From contig JAEQBH010003875.1 of NCBI GenBank assembly GCA_016808115.1, forward strand, positions 248,001-312,000: DNA of 64,000 nucleotides, read 5' to 3'. This DNA is from Tetrastigma voinierianum (lineage: Eukaryota > Streptophyta > Magnoliopsida > Vitales > Vitaceae). How positions within the stretch are numbered: position 1 is the first letter of the stretch; every line of letters begins with the position of its first letter. Made by a program: the position numbers and the translations under genes. Below are positions 45,800 to 56,569 of the stretch, piece after piece. The notes beneath the pieces are model-generated. The model was not told the origin of the DNA and did not search any database. It saw only the letters and a program-made list of their open reading frames with translations.

Positions 45800-46900
45800 A
45801 ACACTCAGTGATGCAACACTTTTTCTACCTTTATCGATAAATCGCGTTTTCCGTCAGGGTCCCGTGAAGGACGTGCCCTTGTACAATTTTGTATCTTGTG
45901 CCCTATGGATCCACAACCCAAGAAAGCACCTGTCAATCTCCAACACTCTCCTCAGGCTCGACACCGAGAACAACGAGGAACATCTTCGTCCCCTAAGCAC
46001 CTCCCATGCACTTGCAATAGTATTCTTACCGATAACCCGAGTCAGAGGTCGACTAGAACTGCACTTCACCTCTTACCAAGCATGAGCACTGACCGAACGG
46101 GATTTTTTCTTTCCTCGCTTTATATCTTTCTTTCATTTTCCTTTCTTACTGCTCAACATTTAGAGCATATGTCATGATTTTGGCAAAATCCTATGACATG
46201 GGCCCGACATGGTCATTAGGTCGCCTTCAAACTTATGGCACTTCTCTTCTTCTAAGCACAAAGATCTCGGGAGCATACTTCAAGCCAACCGTGCGGAATC
46301 TCCTCGATATTCTAAGCACTTACTGTGTCACGAAACCACGCCACATTAGAGTTTAAAATAGGATGCCATCTGATACATGTTTCCGGAATCCATCCAGAAG
46401 AACTTCCATGTACTTTCCTGGTGCAAATTCGGTCACTTTAAACCCACCACCGATAAGCCTCATCCCAGAAGAGTGAGTGCCCACGCCACATTCCAACTTC
46501 TTCCTTCTCGATGTGCAATGCATTTCGCACAAGCATTTCGCCTTCGATCTGCCACTCTCTCATTTAAGGCTCATCTTCTTTCTTTCCAAGAAAGTCTATC
46601 GGCCTGGCATCTTTGCCATCTAATGGCTAATCGTCGCGTGAAAGCACATGGGGCCAAGCTGTCTCATTTTCAGAAGCTCCGAGTTAACCGTCAGAGGATA
46701 CCTATATTACCTCCACCACTTATTTTGGTTCATTTACTTGCGGAGTTATCCACCTACCACACAAGCGACTATCGTGATCGCATTTCCCCGGGTCACCTCT
46801 CGACCTTACGGTACCGAACCATCCATGCTTACCTATTAAGACCGATAAGATCCGCAGAGTCACGTCATCCTTTATATGCAAAGATACATACAAGTTAAAT
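45800..46900 (-). pseudogene. Gag of T2 with zinc knuckle remnant
   Basis: The minus strand gives a CFLGCGSIGHKIQNC block at about 45885-45930 (CxxCxxxxGHxxxxC zinc knuckle with one extra residue), preceded by basic Ser/Arg-rich linkers, and further upstream FAPGKYMEVLLDGFR, RRFEGDLMT-like and MTYALNVE blocks (46180-46440) of the capsid C-terminal part. The N-terminal part up to 46900 is decayed. The 5' end faces the primer binding site. Confidence 0.75.
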
Positions 46901-46960
46901 GCAATTTTTTTCAAATCCCTTTACAAAATCGTTTAGCATTTTTCCGTGAAATGCCTAAAC

Positions 46961-46973
46961 TGGCCTGACACCA
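46961..46973 (-). other. Primer binding site of T2, tRNA-Met type
   Basis: The minus strand reads TGGTGTCAGGCCA, close to TGGTATCAGAGCC, the initiator tRNA-Met type site used by Tekay/Del and many other plant elements. It lies 6 bases inside the LTR border at 46980. Confidence 0.72.
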
Positions 46974-46979
46974 CTTAAG

Positions 46980-49178
46980 TGTAGCAACCCCTCGAGCCCT
47001 ACCCAAATTTCAACCCGACGCTTAATCCGACCAAAACCCGTGACGCCGACCGAAGCCATTAATCAAATCCATTTATCAAATACATTTAGTTAATATAAGT
47101 GTTTTCATTCTCAAATCTTTGCGGAAGCGATTTCAATTTGAGGCAAGCCCATAAACATTTACAAATTCAATACAATTCCTTTACAAAATATGCATTTAAC
47201 CAAAAATGGCATTTTATGTCGTTTACAACATAATATCCAAAATCATATTCAGATATATGTACAAAAATAATTTTAGAGTTGAATTCCTTTTGTTTACAAA
47301 ACAATGTCATGCTAAAAAATGGTGAGGATGCATGTGACGGAGCATAGTCCGTGAACTTTTTGAATGACTCAGAGCTCCTCGACCTTGGGTCCACTTTCCC
47401 CACGCCACTTGGTACCTACGCATTGATAAAATTACGCCAAGCATTTTCATATTAGTGGTTCCATACGCTTTCTATTCCATTTCAGTTCAATATGAATGAT
47501 ACATTTATCAAATAATGTCTTTATACACGTCTATGTAAAGATATTTCATACAAATACACTTGAATATTTGTTTTTTCGCTTTTCGATTTGCATTTTTTTT
47601 ACATATGACTATAGAGTCAACTTTCACATAAATTCATTGGTGAATCCTCGTCCCGTTTCACATTCGTAGTAATGTGATTTCACATTCAATATTACAACTT
47701 CACATTGACTATAGAAATTAAACATTCACTACGCATTCGGGCTTAGTGGATCCGCCTGCTTTGTCATCTCGCAGTAATGTGATTTCACATTAAACAAATA
47801 CACCATCTCTACGACCACCAGCCGTGAATCTCCGCTGTGCCTGGTCATTCACAATACATTTCAAATCACTTCTACTCACATGCAAGAAATTCAATTTATA
47901 GTTCAAATACACGCGCACATGCAGATATTTGACAAACATTTCGAATACTAATAATTCAAATCAATATATATATATATATATATATATATTTCACAAATAG
48001 AACTTGAAATGGGAATTGAATCACAAAGAACAGACCAATTTATCGATCCTCGTCTCTTTTCGATACAAACTTCCCAGTCGTTGTCGTCTTCACCCGCACC
48101 TAGTCAACACAATTTCTCCACTTTAGTGGTTGAACAATTAATCGCATTCAACGACATCGCCGAGGCGGCGAGGTACAAAGACGCTTCATTTAGCTGGGTC
48201 CCATTGAATCCCCATTAGTCATTTGTTAGAGTTCCCATACCAGCCTACGAATACGAGGTGTCTCTAAACAAACTCCAAAAAATTTCTGCCGGAACAAGAG
48301 CTACGCCTGCGCGCAGGGCCTTCACCGAGGGGCGCCATTCCACCCCTCAGCCTCGCCGCGGTGAGGGTATCCCACGCCTTGGCATAGGTCTACGCCACTG
48401 CGTGGGTTCCCCGCAGTGCGGCGTAGGAGCCCGATAATGCCCAGATTTTCCAGTTTTTTCACTTTTGCGATTTTTCTCCAAAATCACCCCAAAATCCCAA
48501 AACAAAACATGGGAATCACTCCCAATAACATCTTAATATCATCCTAAACCAACCATGAGCAAAACCCATAGATGGATTAGGGTTTTCCAATCCAACACAA
48601 AGAAATTCTAGGGTTTGGTTCTACCTTAAATCACTTGGAACTCTTTGCCCTAGCTTTCTCCTTTCTTCTTCTGGCAAGATCTTGAACAAATAGGTTGGAT
48701 TTTTACACCAAATCTCACTTCTTCCCAAAACCCTAGCTTTCTCCTCTCACTCTCTCTCAAATACGGTTTTTTTTCCAAATGGGCATTCTAAGACCAAATG
48801 TGGTCCTAAGTCAAAAATCCCTCTAGCTATGTTTCACTCTACCAAAACCCATTTTGTAGTTGGGTTCTCCTAATTTGATATATAGCCCACATTTCATTTT
48901 TATTTGCAATTCAAATCTCAATAATCACACTTGATATATAACCTTAGTCTCTGAAACAGACCCTTAGGTCCTCATATCTTTCAAATTCCAATTTCGTCTC
49001 TTTTTCACTCGGCTATTTCCTGGTTCAATCATTTAATCACTTTAAGATATAACATTTAATCATATTCTCACATATTCATTTCACATTTCACACTCCCATC
49101 TCTTCCTCAAAAACTTAAGTTTGGCTTAATTCACACCGAAGTTAATAAAATGACATGAAAACATAGTATCTAAACACA
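46980..49178 (-). repeat. 5' LTR of T2
   Basis: About 2.2 kb, partner of the split 3' LTR. The inner border is TGTAGCAACCCC at 46980. The outer end near 49178 is worn (TAAACACA in place of GGGTGTTACA). It contains a TA run (47964-47990), AATGTGATTTCACATT repeats (47671-47686, 47776-47791), a GC-rich cluster 48300-48430, and the intact empty site of element B (AATCACCCCAAAATCCC near 48483). Confidence 0.83.
47964..47990. repeat. TA microsatellite in the T2 5' LTR
   Basis: A TA run at the place homologous to 21349-21375 in the 3' LTR. Confidence 0.9.
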
Positions 49179-49933
49179 ACTCGCAATTCAAGATAATATC
49201 CCACCTCAAAAAATGGACAACCAGGCAACAGATCTCAAAAGGTCAAGATATGTCAGACAATGAATTTACTGAAATAGAGAAGACAGAATTCATCAGATAG
49301 AATCACCTCACACACACAACGCACCATAATGGCAACTGATGAGTTTTATATTGAGATGGAATCGGAAGTTTGATAGACCAGAAACAGCATAAAGTGATCG
49401 TCCAACATTAGTAAAGATACTGTACAAAAAACAAATATTCTGAAATGCCAATGCCAAGATTCACAAGTCATAGTGCCTATCGAAACAAATGGACATTGAA
49501 TTTGAAGGGCGATGGAGTACCCTGTGCCGTATCTCGTGGAGGAAGGTGCTGATTTAAATAGCAACATGTCTCCAGTCCTGTGGTTCATTGGGTCACATAT
49601 GTTTGAGAGGAACTAACTGTACAATATCACTACACTCCCTCCAGAGTTAATGTTTATGATGTCATGTCATGCAAATGTAAATGCTTATATTAATCCATAT
49701 TACTGTTATAGATATACAAAGCAAACCATTTCATACTTTTGACAAAGAGCCAAAAATCTATTCTCAACTTGAAGTAAAGCATTATGAACAAGCAAGTCCT
49801 CCGCGTAAAGGTGTTTTGGCAACATCTCGCACGGAGGGATAACTGGGAACCGCACTGACAATGCAGGCATAACACCCTCAACTCTTCGGCCAGTAATAAT
49901 TTTGAGGACGAAATTCTTTTTAAGGAGGAGAGT
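49179..49933 (+). pseudogene. T1 integrase tail and polypurine tract
   Basis: The first 430 bases are too decayed to read. From about 49640 the frames give LPPEL, then VKVFWQHLARRDNWEP (about 49805-49850; VKVLWxxHxxEEATWE expected) and NFEDEILFKEES (about 49898-49933), the usual end of Tekay/Del polyproteins. The last 12 bases, AAGGAGGAGAGT (49922-49933), are the PPT. This is the 3' end of the integrase that breaks at 20330. Confidence 0.75.
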
Positions 49934-52340
49934 TGTAACACCCCAAATTTTACCCTAGTCATTTTATAACATGTTTAGTATAATATAATTTAAATTGTAA
50001 TTTTTCAAATTTAGTTAAATGTGAAAAATGATAAACCCGGATTAATGCCAGTGCTTCAAGGTTGTCTAGTTTATTTGCCAATTAAGGACCTATGTCGTAC
50101 ATTAAAAGATTGTATGTTAAAGTAGGAATTTGAACAAATATATATGAAATAATAGAGAGTCGAAGGACCAAATAGCAAAAATGGACTTTGATCAGTATGG
50201 ATAATAAGACCAAACATAGTCTTACAAAATATCTCATTTCGCTTTGTGTTAGCAAACTCAAAGTGAAGAAAAGAAAGGAGAAAGAGAGGAGAAAAAGAAG
50301 AAGAAAATGAAGTGAAGAAAGAATAGACAAGAGAAGAAAGTTAAGAAAAAATCAATGCATGGAATATGATCAAGGAATCGTGAGTATGGATTATATGTAT
50401 AGAATTCCAGGTACCTGAAACAGGTTGAAACTTCAGACAGAATTGTTTGGTTTGGTTGTGATCCCCTAATAGGAGGAAAATTTCAGATAGAGAAAACGCC
50501 GGCTTCTATAGAGATGCCGGGCTTAAATTTTCCAAAAACCCACGTTTTGTCTCGCTAGCACCTTTCTACCATCACTTATCCAAATTTAATTAATTAAAAT
50601 TTTTTGGGGTAAACTAGATTTAGAGAACACATCTCTGAACACTTGTATCCAAATTAGACCCCATTAGACCTAAAAATTCACAAAGTGAGGCTCATGGACA
50701 ATTTTGTCTCGCTTGATACGCTGGGGTTTCTAACGCTTAAAAGCTTGAAACATATGCCGAAGCTTCACTTATCTACCTAAGATTCAAATTTGGAAATTAT
50801 CTGCAGAAACCAATGTTTTCTGAATAATAATCCAGGTCTGAACTATTTATCCAATTAACAAAGTTAGCAGAATAATTCTTATCCCCAATTCACTTCGCAC
50901 TACCCTTTCAACTGAGTACATCATTGTCAACTACACCCAGAGTTATAATGTATCCAAATTATGATTCAACTGATGCAACAAAGATCTGAGAAACAAATTT
51001 CATGAATAACATGATCAAAATTACAATGATTAATTCTATAAATTTTTCTGAACATATTAGATAATCATTCTGTTCCTGAAACATTCAGATAAATCTTTAA
51101 TGTTGGTAATCATATTTCTTAATTAAAGTCCAAATTAATATTTTAACCACAGTTAAAAACTCCGGTATTATAAAAGATTATCATTATTGTAATATCATTT
51201 TTCTCTAACAATCCGCCTCACAAAATCAAAATCAGAAGTCAAAAGACTTGGTAGTCACTTCGAATCGTTCGCACTAGTTATAAAATTGGAAATTGTATAA
51301 AGGCTATATAAAATCTTATTGTTATATGAAATAATTCATCCTGTAAGTTGATCATGATAAAATGTGTTATGAAAGCTAAAAAGAATACACGTATAATTTT
51401 GTTATATGAAAAAGTGCAAAGTACAATTAAATGTTTATAAGAGATTTTTTGATAATGAATTTTCTATAAGTATACATGATATCAATGTCATTCATAAGAT
51501 ATGAGATATCTTTTTGATACCTGTGCAAATTTTTTGTAAGAAAACATAATAAAACCGGACATACTTATGACCTGCATTGGATAGATAAGCATGCTTATAT
51601 GAATAACAATGTTGCAGCATACAATTTACAAACAGATTGGCCCCGTTTGAGTCGGCGAAATATGGATCCACTGATCATTACAAATGGCCTGTTTTGTTCA
51701 TACAATACAATACAGTTTATAGATCATTGTCCGCATAAAGGATAGTATCTTCTGGGGTACATACGCTCTTTTCCTCGCATCCACTTCTTTGGAATATGCA
51801 GGCATGACATAAGATGAGATGAAATTTTTGGAATATTTATAAAAGGCGTGAAACATGTAAATGATATGAAATGCAACATGTAATTTAATTATAATGATAT
51901 GAGAAGTAACATGTATTATGAATAAAATGTTATGAAGTATTGTGATGATCGTTATAGTAGTCGTCCATATTTATGAATTCCCACTAAGCTATAAAGCTTA
52001 GCACATGTGTTTATCTGTGTAGGTACTGAAGAGGACATTCGTGATATTTCGCATACAGCAGGGCCAACACAATTGTAAGAGTCCATCACAGGTAGGTTTG
52101 AATCAATTTTGTAAGTGTAAATGTAAGATTTTGGAGATAGTGTGAACCTAAAAGTACAAGTAAATGGGACTCAGAATATATGTACAGGACACTGTAAATA
52201 CCACTACGGTGTATGTATATGAAATATTTTTGTAATATTATATTTTCAAGATAATTGTTTAGAATTATAAAAGTTAACAAGTTTAAGCCCTTAGATTTGT
52301 GACACCCCTTTCCTAACACAGGTGTTGGGTCAGCGTCACA
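49934..52340 (+). repeat. 3' LTR of T1
   Basis: Starts TGTAACACCCCAAATTTTAC directly after the PPT; the end is set tentatively at CAGCGTCACA (52340), giving 2.4 kb. It has a stem-loop CTAAGCT-ATAA-AGCTTAG at 51984-52001, the same device as in the other Tekay-type LTRs here. The 5' LTR is outside the window, so the 3' border is uncertain. Confidence 0.75.
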
Positions 52341-53160
52341 AAGAATGATGTTTCACCTCAACCGTAGTCAGCAGACAAGATCGCAGTGTTTACTTAATTG
52401 ATGTTAACAAGCCAAGAAATTTCAATGGACCGTACCGTGTTATAAAACTTTTTTTTATAATCGGCCCAGCCCATAGCTGCCGAAGGCATGCACCAAAAGC
52501 ATAATCGCTTTAAATGAAAAAATTGTGAAATGCATGAATTGTGTTAAATGATTATCACAGGTAGGGATCGCATGATTGAAATGACCAATGAATTGTAATT
52601 TGAATGTATACGAAATGAAAATATACATATATGTATTATACCGCATTGGTCATTGAAAAAAATTATACAAAGGCATTGATTTAGAAAAATTGCATGATTT
52701 GTGTTAAACTGAAATGGAAGAGAGAATCAGATAGAATCATTATGCACAACAAAAATGCTTAGCCTGCTGTTTTATCACCGCGCAGGTTCTGCACAAAGGA
52801 AAAGACCGCAACGATCTTAATCACCCAATATGTTTCACTGAGTTGAAGTAAAGCTCACCAAGCATTCATAAAATATATTTATAAGGACTTTTACAAACTT
52901 GATTTCCTGGTTTTGTAAATATTTTGGGCATAAAAACTAGCTTTATAATGTCGTGAATGTATAAAGGTGGTAATGGACTAAATGGGCATGTAATGCCATT
53001 ATATTTAATGAAAAAATTTGTATTGAAAAACAAAAATGATGAGCCCTTGGCTGAATTTAGTATATAAACAAATATATTTTCTTGGCAATGTAGATGCAAC
53101 ATCATTTAAAAAATGAGCATTGGAAATGTGTTTACCCATAAAAAAAGAACTGACTTGATT
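52341..53160 (+). repeat. LTR fragment related to the solo LTR in copia G
   Basis: 52430-53130 matches 58130-58870 in the same orientation (for example TGAATGTATACGAAATGAA, the ATATACATATATGTA block, AATGCTTAGCCTG, and AAATGGGCATGTAATGCC). It is the distal part of a long LTR without its start, so a truncated copy, next to the T1 LTR. Not coding. Confidence 0.7.
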
Positions 53161-53164
53161 CGGT

Positions 53165-54010
53165 AAGAGACCTGGTCCCCTCATTCCTACCTCCTGTCAA
53201 GTCTGCACGAGGGGTGAAAGCATTCACACCATCTACCTCCCTTGTCTGATGCCCGCAATAGTACAAAAGGTTTGTGTTCCACAAACCATGTTTTCATAGT
53301 AGGCTTCTCGCTTTTCCCTTGATTCTTTCAAGATTCAGTAACATTAAGTTTTCATAGGGTTTCTTCTTGCTTTCCTTGATTCCTCATTCAAGAATATTAA
53401 GAGGTGATTTGTGGGTTTTCGTGGACTCTAAATACATTCAAATGCGTGGTATTTTTCGAAAGGTGGTCATTTTCTTTACAAGATCCTATTTTTGGTATTT
53501 TTTGGAACTTTCACACCTATTCAGCAGATCTACTATGACTAACCAAAACCCGTAAGGAGTCAGTGTCGGCCATTGCTTACAGTCCAAAGACATGTGTGTT
53601 GGAATCGTGAGGGAAGCCAAGAATAAAAAAACCGAAGATTTTAGTCGATTCATCAGCAAATCACTTAAGTTTTCATCTACTTATTTGGGCTTATAAAACC
53701 AACACATTTTTAGCTTCTTCTCCAATATGGGCCATTCACTCCGGAGCCACTCAACCACATAAAAGTAATATAGTTTACTTACTATGTTTCGCTCCCGCCT
53801 TCTACTTCTACTGCTACTCCTTATGACGGGTTAACATCTTATGTCCTCAGTCGTAGACAGATTCATCTAACTTCTCTAATCACTTTGACATGTGCTATGA
53901 GTTTACCACAATTCTTTTTAATTTAATTTCCATGAGTAAACCCACTTATACACTTAATTGTAGTATCTCATTTTTTTTCCTCATTATTGTTTGATTCAGG
54001 ATTTTTTAAG
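53165..54010 (+). other. Decayed gag region of copia G
   Basis: Two frames give short pieces such as KEAKNKKTEDFSRFISKSLK (about 53620-53670), but no CCHC knuckle or protease motif is readable. It is placed as gag-protease because integrase follows. There is an internal near-repeat of TTTCATAG..GCTTTCCTTGATTC at about 53300 and 53352. Confidence 0.4.
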
Positions 54011-54960
54011 GAAGTGAATTATTGGTAGAGGACGCGAGTCTGGGGGTCTCTACATCCTTGAAACATAGTTGTCAAAGTCTTTTGCTTGTTCTAGAATTGT
54101 TACCTCATTCAAATTACATTGTCGCCTGGGTCATCCTTCTTTCTCTATTGAAGAAGTTATATCCTCAATTTTCTAGTCTATCCTCATTGGACTGTGAGTT
54201 GTGTCAATATACTAAGCTTCATCGTATGCATTTGAGTCCCAGAGTCAATAAATGAGCTTCCGCCTGGAAGTTAGTTCATTGCTATGATACTGAGTCCTTT
54301 GGCTCCAATTATACCTCACCGGGTTAAGTGATTTTTTGCTACTTTTGTTGATCATTTCTCTCGCTTCACTTGGCTTTTACTCACAAAAGTCGTTTTGAGC
54401 TTTTTTCTCATTTTAGTGCCTTTTGTGCTGAAATTCAAACTCAACTTCATGTCTCTATTCAAACATTGAGGAGTGATAACGCAAAGGAATATTTTTCGGA
54501 ACTTTTTCAGTCCTTCATGTTACATCATGAGATTCTCCATCAGACCTCTTGTATTGATACACCATCTCAGAATAGGGTAGCTGAGAGAAAGAATAAACAT
54601 CTTCTTGAGACTGCCTAGGCTTTTTTGTTCTAGATGCATGTTCCTAAACACTTGTGGGCTAATGTAGTCTCTACCACATGTTTCTTTGATTATCAGGATG
54701 CCATCATCAATTAATTACTACCTCTTACCACCGCTTGCTTCCAAATAACCCGTTGTTCCCTATTACTCCCAAGGTGTTTAGATGCACATGCTTTGTTCAA
54801 GATGTCTGTCCTTAAGTCTCTAAACTTGATCGAAGTCCTTAAAGTGTATCATTGTGGGATATTCTAGTGTTAAAAAAGGGTATAGGTGTTATTGTCCCAC
54901 TTTTCGACGTTACTTTGTGTCTACTGATGTTGCATTCTTTGAGACTTTCCCTATCGTCTA
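54011..54960 (+). pseudogene. Copia G pre-integrase and integrase
   Basis: The pre-integrase zinc module reads SSLSSLDCELCQYTKLHRMH then LSPRVNK (54160-54255). The core has AFTHKSRFELFSHFSAFCAE, IQTQLHVSIQTLRSDNAKEY, SELFQSFMLHHEILHQTSCI and DTPSQNRVAERKNKHLLETA (54370-54618), with the second catalytic Asp (SDNAKEY) and the Glu region (QNxVAERKNxHL) present. A KVFRCTCFVQDV-like C-terminal block follows at about 54770-54810, then RCYCPTFRRYFVSTDVAFFE (about 54885-54945). One stop after 54618. Confidence 0.9.
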
Positions 54961-55239
54961 CTATCGCTAGTCATGGGGAGGAGGATGATGATTTATTGGT
55001 CTAAATGGTTTCCTTACCAGTCCCTACTTCAGCTCTTGCTCATATATTCATTGCTCCAGCTCTCGTTCCTGTTAAACCTCACATTACTCAAGTATACTCT
55101 CGGAGCCAAACCTTCTCGGCCTCTAGTCCAACACCACCGCTTCAGCCATCGATCCACCCGTAATGATGATCTTTCAATTGCTCTCCGTAAAGGTAAACGT
55201 CATTGTGCTCACCAAATATCTTAATTTGTTTCTTATAAC

Positions 55240-56290
55240 CATTTGTCGTCTTCCTCTTGTTCCTTTATTGCATCCCTTGATTCTATCTCTCTTCCTAACA
55301 CTGTTCGTGAGGCTTTATATCACCTTGGTTGGCATAGTGCTATGGTGGAAGAAATGCAGGCTTTAGATGAAAATGGTACATGGGACTTAGTACCTTTACC
55401 TACTAGAAATAAGGCTATTGGTCAAGCCAAAGTGGTGTTTGTAGTAAAGTTTAATCCCCAATGGGTTCGTTAGTTACTTAAAGGCCCTTCATGTTATAGT
55501 TATGCTCGACTTACTGAAAGTTGATTATCACACGCTTTCCTATACCAAAGTTGACCGTCATAGTTCATCTCCTCGCCGCTCTTATGATCGGGACTCGCGA
55601 CGCCTTGATATCAGAATGTCTTTCTACATGGCAATCTTTCAGAAGAGGTTACATGGAGCAACCTCCGAGGTTTGCTACTCAAGGGGAGATAGGGAAGGTG
55701 TGTTGTCTTCGAAAATCTCTGTATGGTTTGAAACAAAGTCCCCATGTTTGTTTAGCAAATTCAATGTGCAATCGAGACATTCGCATGCGTATATAAGTCC
55801 GACCACTGGGCTCTCTATAAAATTCTAGTTCTTGTATTATTCTACTAGTAGTATATGTGGATGATATTATCATCACTGAGAGTGACTCCAAAGGTATATT
55901 ATCTCTTGAATCCTTTCTTCACAGTTAGTTTCACATAAAGGATTTAGGTATGTTTAAGTATTTCTTAGGTATTGAAATCATGAGGAGTAAATAGGGAATT
56001 AGTGTTAATTTAACCAAAAATATACTTGATATTATTTGAGACAAGTAAACTGGTTCCAAAACTATTGTTATATCTGCGTCTTTAATGTATAACCTCATGG
56101 GCGAAGGATGAACTTCATTCAAGGACTTTGAGAGATACGAAAAACTCATTAGTTGGGAAACTCCGATCGATTCTCACAAGAATCATCATGTTTTTATCAG
56201 CAAGTTTTTTGAGTATACATCTCCCATTACCAACTATCAAGACATCCCATGCTACTGAAAAGAAGCCTCGACATAAATACGCATAAGTAG
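55240..56290 (+). pseudogene. Copia G reverse transcriptase (broken)
   Basis: 55243-55473 reads ASLDSISLPNTVREALYHLG, WHSAMVEEMQALDENGTWDL, VPLPTRNKAIGQAKVVFVVK and FNPQWVR, the start of copia RT. It is followed by MEQPPRFATQGEIGKVCCLR and KSLYGLKQSPHVC (55650-55750), VVYVDDIIITESDS (about 55850-55890, catalytic Y-V-D-D intact) and KDLGMFKYFLGIEIMRSK (about 55935-55990). Frames shift at least three times. Confidence 0.9.
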
Positions 56291-56565
56291 CTACGGACTC
56301 AATAGAACTGAGTTGTTTTCAAACAGACTGTAGGATCTAAGGAAGACAAGAGATCCACCTCGCATATTTGTCTTTTTTGGCTGAAATGATTCCGCGAAAA
56401 GTAAGAAGTAAAGTGTTGTCTCGTGGTCTAGTGTGGAGCCAAAGTATGAATTCATGGCACAATCTATCCATGGCATCATGCTTACATGCATTATCACGGG
56501 TTCAGCATCGAAAACTTTACATTCAACAAAGCTTTGGTGTGATAACCAGTCACTACGATAACTTC
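56291..56565 (+). pseudogene. Copia G RNase H, first part
   Basis: Reads SAKSKK, SVVSWSSVEPKYEFMAQSIH (about 56405-56470; SVVSRSSAEAEYRAMA expected, so the catalytic Glu is seen as Pro or Lys) and TKLWCDNQS (about 56525-56550). The reading stops at the DNQ motif, where a solo LTR is inserted; it goes on at 58956. Confidence 0.85.
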
Positions 56566-56569
56566 AACT

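Larger units (their letters stand above)
20330..49178 (-). mobile_element. Tekay/Del-like element T2, minus strand
   Basis: This element has a 3' LTR at left (20330-21881 and 30986-31695, interrupted by element B), a PPT, integrase, RNase H (interrupted by element E), RT, protease, gag with a zinc knuckle, a tRNA-Met-type primer site and the 5' LTR at 46980-49178. Without its two inserts it would be about 9 kb, normal for this group. It interrupts the T1 integrase. Its LTR family differs from that of T1. The inner ends are clear from the PPT and primer site; the outer ends are worn. Confidence 0.86.
5231..52340 (+). mobile_element. Tekay/Del-like Ty3/gypsy element T1, host of the nest
   Basis: Plus-strand chromovirus-type element split into pieces by later insertions: 5231-6337 (protease, RT), 16285-16555 (RT end, start of RNase H), 19226-20330 (RNase H, integrase), 49179-49933 (integrase tail, PPT) and the 3' LTR 49934-52340. 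The pieces are collinear. The RT reading stops at LREKKLL before insert A and resumes at QLYAKLSKHDFW after it, the normal continuation in this family. The integrase breaks at about 20330 and its C-terminal part plus polypurine tract reappear 29 kb later. Left part and 5' LTR are outside the window, beyond element F. Tekay/Del assignment rests on motifs, the FEDEI tail and the TGTAACACCC LTR start. Confidence 0.8.

Noticed and set aside
52341..53160. Separate AT-rich gene region
   Set aside because: It matches the LTR at 58130-58870 and has no coding frame of note.
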